Numbered from the stretch's first letter, positions 21,770 to 34,339 are shown. The stretch is 64,000 nt of DNA from Saccharum officinarum (GCA_020631735.1 CM036191.1:44306562-44370561); one strand, 5' to 3'. Notes: a model not told the origin generated them from the letters alone. Translations and numbers: made by a program.

Positions 21770-22640
21770 GGGCAAAAATAACCGACAACCGAAAACCGAA
21801 CCGAAATAATCGGAACTGAAACAGAACTAACCGAAACCTAATATTTCGGTTCCTAGTTTAGTTCCCACTTCTAGGTAACCAAAATAACTACGGTTAATTC
21901 GGTTCTCAAGCTCGGTTAACCGAAAAGCCGAAATAATTGACAAGGCCCAGTGATAAAGAAGAAAAGGCCCAGCCCAATAGATATAGGTATACATATAACC
22001 TCTCTAAACCCTAGTACCACTACCAGCTCCACTCCTCCTCCCTCCCAGACGCCATCGTGGCATCTCCCTGCCCGTGCCGCGCCTCTGCCCCACGCCACGT
22101 CTCCCTCCGACCCTCCTCGTGACGCGCCACCTTCCTAGTTCCTACGCCCTGCTCTTGCTCCCTTATACGCCGCCGCTCTCCCCTAGTCTCCGCTCCCTCT
22201 CCAGCCAGCATCCACCCCACCCGCAGTTCTCCCCCAATCTTCGCTCCCTCTCCAACACAAAGCCTGGAGTACAAGCCGCCGGCGCCTGTGCCTGCCTGGG
22301 AGAGGCCTATCCACCATCACTGCTCCTCGCTTGGACGCCGAGTAGAGCCGCCGCTTGCTTGAGCCAGATCTTGAGACCTATGTTGGAGCGAAGATAGAGA
22401 AGGGAAAGATTTGGGGACGTCCAAGATTTGGAGCGAGGGGCGACGGCCATTGGTGACCATGATTTTTTTTCTCTTTTTTCTTGTTCTGTTTCGATGCTGT
22501 AACATCTGCCTCGGGTAGTTCGGTTGTAATCGAAACCAAACTGAACTAACCGAACCCGGAATTCTTTGGTTCCTAGTTTTGTAACTAACCGATTGGTTCC
22601 AGTTTCTTACTAACCGAATTTCGTAAATAACTGAGAAACC
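21770..22640. mobile_element. Probable hAT-like element enclosing a GC-rich fragment
   Basis: Left part (21775-21950) and right part (22505-22645) are both dense in AACCGAA/TTCGGTT words, including TATTTCGGTTCCTAGTTT and TTTGGTTCCTAGTTTTG. The middle (22020-22350) is GC-rich with CCCTAG and Pro/Leu-rich open frames. The left starts CTGGGCAAAAATAACCG, hAT-like. The right terminus joins the array sequence AATAATCAAACGTCGTAC. No clear target duplication, so the element type is tentative. Confidence 0.5.
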
Positions 22641-22826
22641 GAACCAATAATCAAACGTCGTACACCTCGAACAAACGCGCGCGACAACTCATCAAATCAG
22701 CTGCATGCGTGGGTCTCCTGGCTCCACTCTGCATCATGCGAGGGTAACGTTTCAGCCTTTTCAGGCATATGGCCCTAAACTTTAGCCCCTAGTAAACTTT
22801 AACCCCTAAACTTTAGTGCTGCTAGG

Positions 22827-23633
22827 GTGTTTGAATCCATTGCAAAAGTTTATTCCTCCATCCAAAAGTGACCGGTTTGCCCCTCTCTCTGAGTCACAGA
22901 CAGCCAAGCCCCGCCTATTCCCACCCTCGTCTTCCACCTTAGGACGCCAGTCCTATCCTCTCCGCCATGACCGGTGAGCCACGTGATCAAGCCCGCAGAC
23001 CCAGCCGCCCTCCTCCTCCCGCGTCCCCCACCCGGCAGCCGCTGTCTGCTCTGACCCGTTCTCCCACGCGCCCGAATCACGGTGGCCATGCACCCGAGCT
23101 CCATGACCCTCCTCTCCTCCCTCTCCTCTGCCCTAAGAACCGCCCGGAGCTCCACACCTACATGACACCCCCGTCCCGCCTCCTCTCTCGCAGAAGACCG
23201 GAAGGGGAGATGGCGCCGCCGGTGGTGGAAGGGAAGGGGCGCACAACCGACGGTGGAGGCACCACGGGAGGGAAGCCTCCGCCTCCCCTGCACGACGCCA
23301 ATGGGGGGAGGGTGCCATCGGGCGCCGTCGTCGGTGGGGGCGATGCGAGCGCGGGGGAGGAGACGGGGCCACTACCACCACTCCTGTGCTGTGCGTGAGA
23401 TGCGGTGTTAGAGAGAATCGTGGAGAGAGAAACGAGCGTGGGCATAGGGGGCATGGGGCGCCCAGCTCGCCTCTCAATGCGTTTTAGCCTAGTTTTGCAC
23501 CTCTTGAGGAGCAAATGGACTACTCTTTAGATTTGTGGATTTGCTCACCTTTAGTCCACCTGTTTGGATCCCCATGAAAAAATGGGCTAAAAGTGCAGGA
23601 CTAAACTTTTGCCATGGGATCCAAACAGAGCCA
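22827..23633. mobile_element. TIR element carrying a GC-rich, gene-like insert
   Basis: Left GGGTGTTTGAATCC followed by TTGCAAAAGTTTATTCCT; right end on the minus strand GGCTCTGTTTGGATCC followed by GGCAAAAGTTTAGTCCT. These are clear inverted repeats of over 30 bp. The enclosed 22880-23480 is GC-rich with open frames and gene-like composition, in the manner of Pack-TIR elements. Compared with 24990-25030 the surrounding array is interrupted here. The 3-bp target duplication is not clear. Source of the insert not recognised. Confidence 0.65.
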
Positions 23634-24194
23634 AACCCTCTAAATATTTCAGTTCTGAACACTATGTCAGATCACCACATCATAGACGCGGATTAAGCAT
23701 AATCAGTGACGAGGACACCCACCTGAAGAACCATTAGTCCACTAAATATGCATCTAAACTACCCAAAACCTGACATTACAATAGATGTTGATATTTCCAC
23801 CCTTCTTTCTCTTCTTCACAACCCACCGTAAGAAACATGCCTTTCCTCGCACTAATTATATTGCCATTCCTCTATACCGATTAGCTCGATCAACATGTTT
23901 GACACTTCTACAACATTTTAAGGCCGTGTGTTGAAACACGGGACAGGAAAAAATATAGGAAAATAGATGAGAAGCTCTTTGGTAGAATCATAGGAAAAAA
24001 CAAAGAAATCTAATACATCAGTTGGAATCGAGGAAGTAATATCCGACATTAAACAATATTTATAGCAGGCATATATAAGACTCATACTGAACCAAAAAGA
24101 TATTAAATTAAACTCAATATGTATATATGAATATAAATTTTATATCGTGAATGATTAATCATTTGGCATAGAGATAACATTTAAATAGGTTCCT

Positions 24195-24610
24195 TGGGTA
24201 CATCATTAATAATATTAAAAACTAATATCATAAATCATCATAAAATAAATTTTAATGGTTTCCTCATGTACGTATTTCTCCCGGATACGGAAAGCATTTG
24301 AATATTTCACTATTTTTCTCGATTATCTAGATCGGATAGAGAAAAGTTACTAAAAGAAGATTCCAAGATATACATTTTAGCACACATATCAGAAATAGAT
24401 GCAAAATGGATATTCATTTCAAGACTTTTGAATATGCATGCATGAAATCAACAGTACGGATAACTGGATATCCATTTCCTCCACGCCGCGGGCAGGTCGC
24501 CACCCGTGTCATGTTGGGCTTATCCTCTCTTACAGTCTTCTTATCCATGGGTTCTTCTAGTGAACTTGTATATATTTTTGCTTGCTCTAATATTTCATAT
24601 ATATACAGCA
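24195..24610. repeat. Duplicated non-coding segment, paired with 26890-27300
   Basis: Shared words include GATCGGATAG, GAAAAGTTACTAAAAGAA, CACATATCAGAAA, ATAGATGCAAAATG and GTTGGGCTTATCC in the same order; roughly four-fifths identical by eye. Part of the tandem array. Confidence 0.88.
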
Positions 24611-26311
24611 AGGATACCAGTGATACTACAAAACGGAAAACCGTGATCCGTTCTAACGTGACTGTGTGTACTTTGGCTTGCTTGTCCGGCAACGGCAGGC
24701 TCAATAATTCGTCTCGACCGGCCACAGGATGACAGGACGACGGTGCATGTGCTCGTCCACCATTCCGGCTACAAGGCTGCGTCTGCCATGCCACACGTTC
24801 GGCGGAGCGAGGCAGAGCCCAAGTGGGCCGCCCACACAGCTGTGTTGCTGTTCGGACGGTCCAATAAAAATCAAACATCGTACGGCTCGAACAGACGCGC
24901 GCGACGACTCATCAGATCAGATACATCATACATGAGGGTCTCCTAGCTCCACACTGCATCACCGCGAGGGTACGTACATCTACAGACGTTTCAGGCATAC
25001 ATATGGCCACCCCGGAAAACCACATCACAGACGTGGATTAAGCATAATCAGTGACGCGGAAAACCCACCGGATGAACCATTATTAATCTCAGACGTGGAT
25101 TAAGCATAATCACATGGGTCTCCTAGCTCCACACACATGCATACTTTTCACGCCAAACTTCTTCCTTTGACATGTGTTGACGACGAAGTCGTTAGGCTTG
25201 CGAAGCAAACTATAGAGAAGGAAGAACAATATATCATTAAAACTACTACCTGACAAATTGAATTTAGCATTCAGGATTAGCAGGTCAATAATTCACCGAC
25301 CCTCACAGCCCTTTGACTCCTCATATACAGGACATAAAATTCCTTGACTTGTACCATGCTCTCCTGGATTTGTTAGTTTGCACACTAACATAAAGTGCTT
25401 TAAATATTTTAATTCAATCTAGACTATAATAAAAATAATCATGTAAATGCATTTAACATTGCCTACGGCTCCAGATCCAGGATTTTTTAAACCCAAAGGT
25501 GACCAGTTTCATAGAGCTCTACAAGACAGGACCCAAATGGCTCGGATCTATTCTGCATGACAAAAAAAAAACACAACACACTACAGCCAGCTCATTTACA
25601 CTTTGATGCCCACTTCAGGTAACAGTGAAAAGTGAGAACACAGTTCCTGTTTTGCCTTTTGGGCTCTTTGCAGCATTTCACACCCCGTGAACGTACAAGT
25701 ACCAACACGGCAGGCTCAATAATTCGCTCTTGGTCGTGTGCCACCGTAGTGTACCATGCTACTAGCAGCAGCTGCTGCCGTGCCCATCTTTTCTGGGGCA
25801 CAGATGGGTACTTTTTTTTTTCTTTGTTCAACTAATATGCAAATTTCTTTTACAATGGTAGGAGAAGTACCATTGGTACTTTCAGGTAATTTTGTTTTTA
25901 TATTTTGTACTGGCCATTTAATTAAGAAAGATTAGTAGCAAAACCTAAATTGTATTCTTGAAGATGCTCTCCCAACACCACACTCGATTCCTCCGCACAG
26001 ACGTCAGTTAATTGATTGGGTCATGCAACCCGTCGTTCGTGCACTGCCAAATGATACATCAAAGTCAGCTCATATATTGCATGAAGTCACTAATAATCGT
26101 CATTTTTTCTATTCTAGCAAAACAAAATCTACAAGTTCTCTCGGTACTTTGCTAACTGATAGCTATCATGAAAATATTTCCCATATCGTAGTAAATAATG
26201 CCGCGCATGATGAACTAGCGCATGTCAACTCATATATGTTTCTGGTGTCTTCATCTTTAGGAATCTTGCTAGTTGGATCGCAACGATAAGCCTGCAAAGA
26301 AAGAGTACAGT

Positions 26312-26315
<4 letters not shown>

Positions 26316-26371
<56 letters not shown>
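26316..26371. repeat. (AT)n microsatellite
   Basis: About 28 AT dinucleotides. Tyr/Ile-repeat frames across it are artefacts. Confidence 0.97.
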
Positions 26372-26374
<3 letters not shown>

Positions 26375-26889
26375 AGTGACCAATGCATCTGCAACACAAA
26401 TACAAAAATTTCACATATCACTAGTATTACTTTGCTAGAGTTCAAGGTGCGTCTCCCGTTTTGTCTGGGATATTCAAGCTCTGCTTGCTTGTGGCACTAA
26501 ATGATGGAACAAGGACGGGGCTAATTAGTTGCTGCATACATATATACTACGAATGTACGACAATTATTTAAGACTTACCGGCCGTTTGATCTTTACGTTC
26601 AACGGCTTCGCTTTTCGTTTTAAATCGTATTTTCCACCCAAGAACTTGTATCATTTGTGTCCGCTGCAGAGCTTGAATTAAATCCCAAAGTAATTTCAAA
26701 TCTATCATCGTAAATATAGAAATTTTTAAATGCACACATGTATATCTTGACTCACTCTTCTATAAGTGTCAAGAATTTTTCATGCGCATTCATTGTGTGA
26801 TCGGCGGAGTCAATGACCACTATAGTTCCTTCCTTGGTCCAAATATGTGAGCATGTAATAACCATAGACATGTGCGTGCTGCACGTGCA

Positions 26890-27300
26890 TGGCCACTAGT
26901 CATTAAAAACATTAAAAATAATATCATTAATCAATGTAAAAATAATTTTAAATAGTTTCATCATGTTCATATTTCTCACTGATACGGAAAAACAGTTGGA
27001 TATTCCATGATTTTTTTTGGTTATGTATGTGGATCGGATAGTGAAAAGTTACTAAAAGAATATTCTGAGATATCCATTTTATAACACATATCAGAAAATA
27101 GATGCAAAATGTATATTCATATTCAAGACCTTTTAATATGCATGCATGTGCATGCATGAAATTCAACAATACGGATAACTGGATGTCTATTTCCACCACG
27201 CTAGTAGGTCACAACCCGTGTCACGTTGGGCTTATCCCCTTTTATAGTCTTCTTATTCATGTGTTCTTCGAGTGAGCTTGTATTTTTGCTTGCTCTAATC
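26890..27300. repeat. Duplicated non-coding segment, paired with 24195-24610
   Basis: Second copy of the segment described at 24195, followed at 27460-27640 by the array's CGGCAACGGCAGGCT and GACGGTGCATGTGCT words. Confidence 0.88.
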
Positions 27301-27745
27301 TTTCGTACTCTCTCCGTTCTAAATTATAAGTCGCTTTGAATTTTTTGGTATATTTAATTTACTATGCATCTAGATATAATATTATGTCTACATACGTAGC
27401 AAAATGGATGAAAAAAAGGCAAAATGACTTGTTTGAAACGGAGGGAAGGGAGGATATACCGGTGATACTTCCAATCTAACGTCGTTGTACTTGGGCCTGC
27501 TTGTCCGGCAACGGCAGGCTCTCAACAATTCATCTCGACCAGCCGCTGGACGGTGCATGTGCTTGTGTACGTCCTAGCATTGCCTTTCCGGTCGTGAATG
27601 TAGCATTTCAACCCGTGAATGAACGGAAGCTAGCGGCAGGCTCAATAGTTCGCTATTGGCTGTGTGCTACAGTATTACTAGGCCACTAGCAGCGATTGCT
27701 GCCATGTCCATCTTTTCGGTGAAAAAGGACACAGATGGGCACAAA

Positions 27746-28326
27746 GGAACAGAGAGCCACAAGTAGTGAGCAGGGCCTAGCACGAGCCAGCGCCAGGCAT
27801 CTTGAATAATCCTCATCCACCTTTTATCCTGTACTTGATTTTCTTTCTTTGTTGAGCCGATATGGCATTTTGTTTTTGTTTGACTATAAAAAAATTATAA
27901 ATTATCTTTTGTATAAATTGTTCTTTTAATTATATTAATTAATTATGAAAGATTAATGTCTAAAAATTTATAAAAAATTCAGGCACTTGAAATACATGAA
28001 CTCTCTTTAGAGTTGTTTTTTTGGGGGGCTCTTGCATTAATACCCTTGCTTTGTATCAAAATTATGGTTTTGCCCTTTTTTAAACTTTGTCAATTTGTCC
28101 CTGTGATTTCAAAACGAAGCACCATTTTGCCCTATTATGTTATCCTCCCTTAACGGCGTTAACTTTTATACAAAACATAAATGCGCCCATGTGATTTTGC
28201 CTGTAGTTCTTAGGGCTATTTGTGATTTTACCCCTGATTTGGAATAAAACATTTATATTGTAATTTTGACAAAAAAAATTGTTAAATTTGGTCAATTATA
28301 TTTTGCACAATTTGCAATCATTCTAA
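27746..28326. other. Intergenic, no gene seen
   Basis: AT-rich sequence up to the target site of the LTR element; nothing recognisable. Confidence 0.5.
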
Positions 28327-28331
28327 AGAAG

Positions 28332-29543
28332 TGTCGGTGTTTTGTAAACTGGACTAGTGGATATCTATGATTGCCGCGCAGCTCTAGGAAAACGATGGTA
28401 ACATCCAATCCAATAGACACTAGGATTTATACTGGTTCAGGTCAGAGCCCTACGTCCAGTCTCAGAGAAGATCGAGTGCGTCTTCCTCACTTGAATGCTC
28501 TGAAGTTCTTACAATGGGGGTGCAAGAATGGTGAACGAGGTAGTAGAACCTATGCTAGAGGAGGGGCAGCCCGAAGAGAAGCTCCACGAGCCCTACTGCT
28601 ATGGATGGAATGGTAGAGGATGAAGAATGAGAATGTGTGAATCTCCCCAAATGGGAGCCCTAGCTGCCCTTATATAGAGTTCGGGGCTAGGGTTCGTTAC
28701 AAAGAGGAGGTTCCCCCGACCAAGGGGTCGAGAGCCCGAGGGAGGTCCTATCTGTCTTGGCTTGCAAGCTACGCCATCTTTTGGTGTTTGTCGGGGGCGT
28801 GACTCTCGTCATGGTCTTATGGCACGTCGTGGCAGGGGCTGACGTGGTGCTACTGTGATGGTCGTGGCAGCACTATAGCCACGGTGATAGTTTGTTAGCC
28901 GTCCTGTGCAACGCGGCATCCGCCATGGTCTTCACCATCATCTTCTAGTTTCCCGGGGTGTCGTACCCGTAGCGGGTAACCGCCCTGGGTCATCATTCGC
29001 TTGGTTGCTTCGTGGGGCTAAGGGCCATGTTCCTGATCGTTGGGGTCGGGGTTCTCCGCTAGCCAGGAAGATCTCTAGGTCGAACCCCTGCCATGGTTCC
29101 CATCCCGTAGTGGGTGGGATCATACGTGCGTCCCGTCGGTCCATATCTGAACGGTGGGTTTCGTACCCATTGCCACCACTGTGTGATGTTGTCTTGTTGC
29201 TGCAGTGCGGCACAGAGATGGTGTCTGACCGGACTGAGGTGATTGCTATCACATCGGTCCATGTGAGGTCAGTGCGGCGCACCTGCTCTTGTTAGAGCAA
29301 GCACACTAGGCTGTGCTCGACCTCTCCCTGTCCCACCCAGGGGCCGTGACGGGGGAGAGGTCACATCTTTCGTGTGGCTTAGGCGGGAGAAGGGGTCATG
29401 GCCAACCCTAGCCTAGGCGTTGACCTGGCGTGTATGTCCTAGCTGGGCCTCGGTCATTCGGGCCATTGTTAATACGTGTTGCGGGTCGCGTGGCCTGCTA
29501 ACTGATCGGTGCCTTGAGACACCCCGGGGTTATAACCCTGACA
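28332..29543 (+). repeat. 5' LTR of the 28332 element
   Basis: 1,212 bp, with TTATATAGAG at about 28670 as a possible TATA region. Contains about 80 bp (near 29210-29295) that the 3' LTR has lost. Confidence 0.93.
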
Positions 29544-30499
29544 GTATCTCCCGAGCGTTTTTATGATCATGGGGTGATCGTGGAAGCGTTGATGCATGTT
29601 CGACCATCGAGTGAGGTCTCATGAACGTACTTCCGTCTAGGTTTGTTGCCCAACCCCTTGCGGGCTGATGTTTTTGCCATGCTAGGCTACCGTTGTGTTT
29701 TATTTTATCAAGATGCCCTGACGGCGTGGTACGTGTCTGATGTGTCCCGCCATGTTACCGTGGTGTGTCTTGGGGCCCGTGACTCAAGTGGGTTTGAGCG
29801 GTCTCACCGATGTACCGGAACCTGGCAAAAGAACTAGCTATCGTAGCTCGGGGCACGTCAAGCCCCCGAGCGCCCGCTCGTGGCGGAGTTGTCATAGTCC
29901 TCAGGCCACGAGCTGATGGGGACACTTCTTCGCCATTTTGATCGGTCATAGTTGGCGTAGGTTGGCCTCCTGGGCAGCCTTGGGCAGGTCCTTGCTGGCT
30001 TGACGTCCTCGAGGGGCTTGCGAGCCCCCAAGGATGGCTTCTTCGCACCCGGCTCGTTGTGGCTTCTGGCCGGGAGAGCTCACGTATTTCGGTGTTTGAG
30101 CCTTCTTGGCGCAACGGCGTCACTGCCACCGTGTCTCCACTTCTGGGTAAATCTACCGCTTCAGGCGTGGGGCCATCATGACCTATCGCTGTGGAAATTG
30201 GCTTCGAGCGCAACGCGGTTCGATCCACTCGTCACGGCGTGTGGTGTGCTCGGGGAGCCCGCTTCCTAGGACGCACGTGCGTCCATGTGATGGCGGACTG
30301 TTCGCCAACGTGTGTCACACAGCTTGCTCATTGTGCAGGGTTTGACCCTGGCTCTAAGCTCGATCCTGCACGGTGCGGTGCCATCTAGCAGCTGGATCAC
30401 CAACGATGATGTCGCGTGGTGGCTGGTAGCCTCATTGTTCATGCGCGCCTTGAGTCATTATGCTCTGCTGTCGGGGACACGTTTGTACCGTTAGGTCCA

Positions 30500-31245
30500 G
30501 TTTCGCCACGCGGTAGGCCCAGACCGGGTAAGAGCTAGTGACGGGTGTCGCCTCGTCGGTTCGAGTGACCTCGTGGGTCCCCGCGGGGATGTGGCCATCG
30601 TAGGCCATTCCCTGGGTGAGGCTGCCACGAGCTGCGTCCATCTAGCTTTCCGGGTGAAGGGTTTGGCCATGGCCAACGATGAGAGAGGGCCCTAGGCCCC
30701 TTACGTAGGTGAACTCTGGGATGCAGCCCCTATGGGCAGTTCCGAGAGAATGTCCGCCATAGGCTGCAGGACCTAGATTCTTGAGGTGGAGGTCTGGTCC
30801 GTGGTCGAAGGCGGACGCAAGTGCTGGCCCTTTGGTGTGGTTAACCGCGTGGTTCCCTAGAAGGATGTGGCTAGTCAAGGCCATTCCTTGGGCAAGTTCA
30901 TCGCGAGCCGAGGTCCTTTGGTCTCTCAGACGGGAACCTAGCCACGGCATGCGACGAGCGAGGGTTCTGGCCCCTCTAGGCAGTTGAACTCCGGGATGCA
31001 ACCCTCGAGGGCAGTTCCAGGCGAGTGTCCGCCGCAGACCACGGATCTCAGATTTCCAAGATGGTTGTCTGGTCTGTGACCTATGGCAGGTGCAGGTGCG
31101 GACGCTGGCCTGTTGGTGCCAATGAACTCGTAGTTTTCACGGTGGATGTGATCGTCGCGGCCTATTCCACCAGCGAGTCCACTAGCGGTGCGAGGAGCCA
31201 TCGCTTCCTTCTCAACAATCGAGAGTGCACGACCGTCCCCTACCT
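30500..31245. repeat. Imperfect tandem repeats inside the 28332 element
   Basis: Two clear units with a period of about 275 bp (GAACTCTGGGATGCAG at 30711, GAACTCCGGGATGCAA at 30986) and a more degenerate unit before them (from about 30500). Each has AATGTCCGCC/GTGTCCGCC and GGATGTGGC words. Confidence 0.8.
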
Positions 31246-31256
31246 AGCGCGCTAAG

Positions 31257-32381
31257 TGTCGATGTTTTGTAAACAGGACTAGTAAATATCTATGATTGCC
31301 ACGTAGCTCTAGGAAGACGATGGTAACATCCAACATACACGAGGATTTATACTGGTTCAGGCCAGAGCCCTGCATCCAGTCTTAGAAAAGATCGAGTGCG
31401 TGTTCCTTGCTTGAATGCTCTGAAGTCCTTACAATGGGGGGTGCAAGAATGGTGAACGAGGTAGTAGAACCTATGCTAGAGGAGGGGCAGCCTGAAGAGA
31501 AGCTCTAGGAGCCCTACTGCTATGGATGGAATGGTAGAGGATGAAGAATGAGAATGTGTGAATCTCCCCAGATGGGAGCCCTGGCTGCCCTTATATAGAG
31601 TTCAGGACCAGGGTTTGTTACAAAGATGAGGTTCCCCCGACTGAGGGGTCAAGAGCCCGAGGGAGGTCTTATCTATATTGGCTTGGAAGCTATGCCATCT
31701 TCTGGTGTTCGTGGGGGGGAGGGGCATGGCTCTCTTCATGGTCTTGTGGCCACATCATGGCAGGGCCTGACGTGGTGCTACTGTGCTGGTCATGGCAGCA
31801 CTATAGCCATAGTGATAGTTCATCAGCCGTCCTGTGCAATGCGGCATCCGCCATGGTCTTCGCCGTCGTCTTTAGGTTTCCCGGGGTGTCGTACCCGTAG
31901 CGGGTAGCCCGCCCTGGAATATCATTCACTTGGTTGCTTCGTCGGGCTGAGGACCACGACCCCGATCGTTGGGGTCGGGGTTCTCTGCCATCCAGGAAGG
32001 TCTCTAAGTCGAGACCGCTGCCATAGTTCCCATCCTATAATGGGTGGTATCGTACATGCGTCTCGTCAGTCCGTATTCGGACGGTGGGTTTCGTACTCTT
32101 GCCACCGTTGTGCGATGTTGTCTTGTTGGTGCGGTGCAGCACACTAGGTTGTGCTTGACCTCCCCCTGTCCCTCCCAGGGGTTGTGATGAGGGAAAGTTT
32201 GCATTTTTCGTGTGGCTTAGGCAGGAGTAGGGGTCATGACCGACCTTGGCCTAGGCGTTGATCTGGCGTGTATGTCCTAGCTAGGCCTCTGTCATTCAGG
32301 CCATTGTTAATATGTGTTGCGGGTCGCGTGGCCTGCTAACTAATCGGTGCCTTGAGACACCCCGAGGTTATAACCCCGATA
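31257..32381 (+). repeat. 3' LTR of the 28332 element
   Basis: 1,125 bp; shorter than the 5' LTR mainly through one deletion near 32142. It ends GATA instead of the canonical CA, probably a point mutation since the 5' LTR ends GACA. Confidence 0.92.
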
Positions 32382-32386
32382 AGAAG

Positions 32387-32995
32387 ATTTAAGAATGAAA
32401 AAAATATTCAAAATGTTTCAGCATTTTGGCAGCATCTTAGTAGTATTTTGATAGCATTATGGCAACAATATGAAGCACATATGAAAACATGACAACAACC
32501 ATGGAGAAGCAACATTTCAATGTCTCACATGCACAATGTTAACATGTCCGCAAAAGCTACAAGTCTATCTTACGTATTGAACAAAAGTGATACATGTCTA
32601 GCTACAAACATTTCATTCAAGGACCACCTAGGGACCTAACAAACTAGATAGCCTTTCATGTTGTTCCTTGTGTTCATCCTCCTCCTCTTCCCCTCACTCT
32701 TTCTCTTCCCATTCCCCTTCTCATTTTGGTAGGTTTAGACAAAAAAGTATAAAAAAAGTTGGTTAGTAATGTTTGGCTCAAGAAATAAGTAGAAGTGAGC
32801 AGCAATACAACCATGACTTACATTGCATCATTGTTGTCCTCTCCTAGCTCTCTTCGCCTTCCCCTCATTGTCCCCCTTCTGGTAGCACTTGCACTAAAAA
32901 TAGAAGAAAATGATTTCATAATTAGCAATGGTTAAATGGTGTAAACAATTAGCAATGATGAGAAGCAATGCATGACTCATATTGGGCAGCTACTG
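32387..32995. other. Intergenic, no gene seen
   Basis: AT-rich sequence; may include the decayed 3' part of the MULE transposase that follows on the minus strand. Confidence 0.4.
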
Positions 32996-32999
32996 CCAC

Positions 33000-34075
33000 T
33001 TATGATTCATGTTGTGAAGAATTGAGCCCTTCTCTTTTGACTAGCAGTGAAACCTCCTTGGCAAGTCTTGGCTAAATGTCCTAGTTCATGGCACTCAGAA
33101 CATATTCTTCTTTTCTTACTACTGCTAACCTCATCATATGCCTTGAACCTAGACTTTCTAGAGGTTTCATAGGTTTCCTTCTTGGTTTAACCTTATGGTC
33201 TTGTAGCCTAAGTCAACATGTAGACATAAGTCTTTTGATGTCATTGGAATAAAACTACCTGTATATGCCTTTCTCAATCTTTCAACACAGAAGTATTCAT
33301 GGGCAAAGTCATCCATTTGTACCTCTCTACTAAGCTTTGCAATGAAAGCTAGAGCATGGCTGCAAGGTTTTCTATAGTCACTTGCCAAGCCGTACAAGTA
33401 CATGTCTTCACTTCCAAGTTAACTGCATGCCTAAATCTGTAGACTGCCACTTCTACTTTTTAGGCCCACAAATTAAGACATCATGGTGCTTAAGGCCCTT
33501 GGATTTTGCATTAAGATCTTTGGTGATATCTAGGATTTTTTTAGTCATGTTACTAGCAATCTTTGATCTCAAGACAAATTTCTCAATTATCATTTATCTT
33601 ATCTTGTCATGCATTTCCATAACTTGGTGTTCCTTTGTTTTTGACACCCAACTTGGCATATGTACACACCTGGAGGAGTACCAATAGCTTCGTTTCAAGT
33701 TTTCGATGAACTAGGTCCAACTTTGCTTGGTCTTCCTCTCGGTCACCCCATATGCTACCGGAATAACCGATTGTGACCATCTACCGCAACAGATGATGCC
33801 AACTGACCTCTTTACCTACCTGCCAAGTGAGTGTCATCCATGGCAATATATGGTCTACATCCTTGCAAAACCCCTTCAATGCATGGCTTTGGACCAATAA
33901 AGAATCTCATGAAACACGCATAGCCATTATGCTCTTCAGTCTCTAGTTCAATGACACTACCAGGCACTGTCCTCGAAAGCTCAGCTTGATAAGTAGGCAT
34001 CAAGTCATATCTATCATCCCACTTCCCATATATGATGTCCAATGCTACAGTCTCATTTGAAGATTGTCTCAATTC
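33000..34075 (-). pseudogene. Mutator-like (MULE) transposase remnant
   Basis: 34072-33812 encodes a MULE transposase core segment: GSVIELETEEHNGYACFMRF, then KPCIEGVLQGCRPYIAMDDTHL, where the Asp of the DDE catalytic site is expected in YIAMDDTHL. 33403-33167 encodes the SWIM zinc-finger region (KPCSHALAFIAK, MDDFAHEYF, MTSKD), and 33000-33160 a CCHC knuckle (CSECHELGHLAKTC). 33404-33811 has family-like words (TKKILDITKDLNAKSKGLKHHDV) but is interrupted by stops and shifts, and most of the protein is missing. MULE terminal inverted repeats were not found. Confidence 0.85.
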
Positions 34076-34339
34076 ATTTTTGTTTCAGTTGGCAAACAAA
34101 AATACAAGTACTACCTATGGACCAGTTTGTAAGATAGAGTTTGTCATAGCATGATATCTCTTTATTGGGTAGTTAGTTACACTAGTGCATGTGGTGTGAC
34201 TATAGTGATGAGTCGTGCCATGACTTTTGGTGCGATTAAAAGGGCTACTTCTTGAAAATTTTGTTTGGGACATACTCTTTTTAAAATATTATTAGTTTTT
34301 TTGGGCTAAACTAAAAATGTTCTCCCCTCCAGTCCCCTC

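Larger units (their letters stand above)
12830..27745. repeat. Eroded array of tandemly duplicated non-coding segments
   Basis: A block containing TTTGGACGGTCCAATAA, ATCAAACGTCGTACGCCTCGA and GACGACTCATCAG recurs at about 12880-13085, 15740-15876, 22648-22700 (partial) and 24790-24930. A preceding block with CGGCAACGGCAGGCTCAATA and TCTCGACCGGCC recurs near 15540-15580, 20060-20090, 24680-24722 and 27500-27540. A following block (GTCTGCAGATGTTTCAGGCA) recurs near 13375, 18550, 22745 and 24980. The order is kept, so these are diverged tandem copies, interrupted by MITEs and larger TIR elements. I find no gene in any unit. Confidence 0.8.
28332..32381 (+). mobile_element. Non-autonomous LTR retrotransposon (LARD-like), 4.05 kb
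   Basis: Two direct long terminal repeats (28332-29543, 31257-32381) start TGTCGNTGTTTTGTAAAC and end in TAACCC(T/C)GA(C/T)A, with the 5-bp target duplication AGAAG at 28327-28331 and 32382-32386. The interior (29544-31256) has no gag, protease, reverse transcriptase, RNase H or integrase sequence, so it depends on an autonomous relative. Orientation is taken from the LTR order only; no convincing primer-binding site was recognised. Superfamily not assignable from coding sequence. Confidence 0.93.

Noticed and set aside
28371..32204. Many 60-150-codon frames in the LTR element at 28332
   Set aside because: They occur on both strands, cross LTR boundaries and show no gag or pol motif.
34187..34300. 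CACTAGTG start suggesting a further CACTA element near the inhibitor promoter
   Set aside because: No second terminus, target duplication or subterminal array; listed only as a shared short repeat with 20795-20895.
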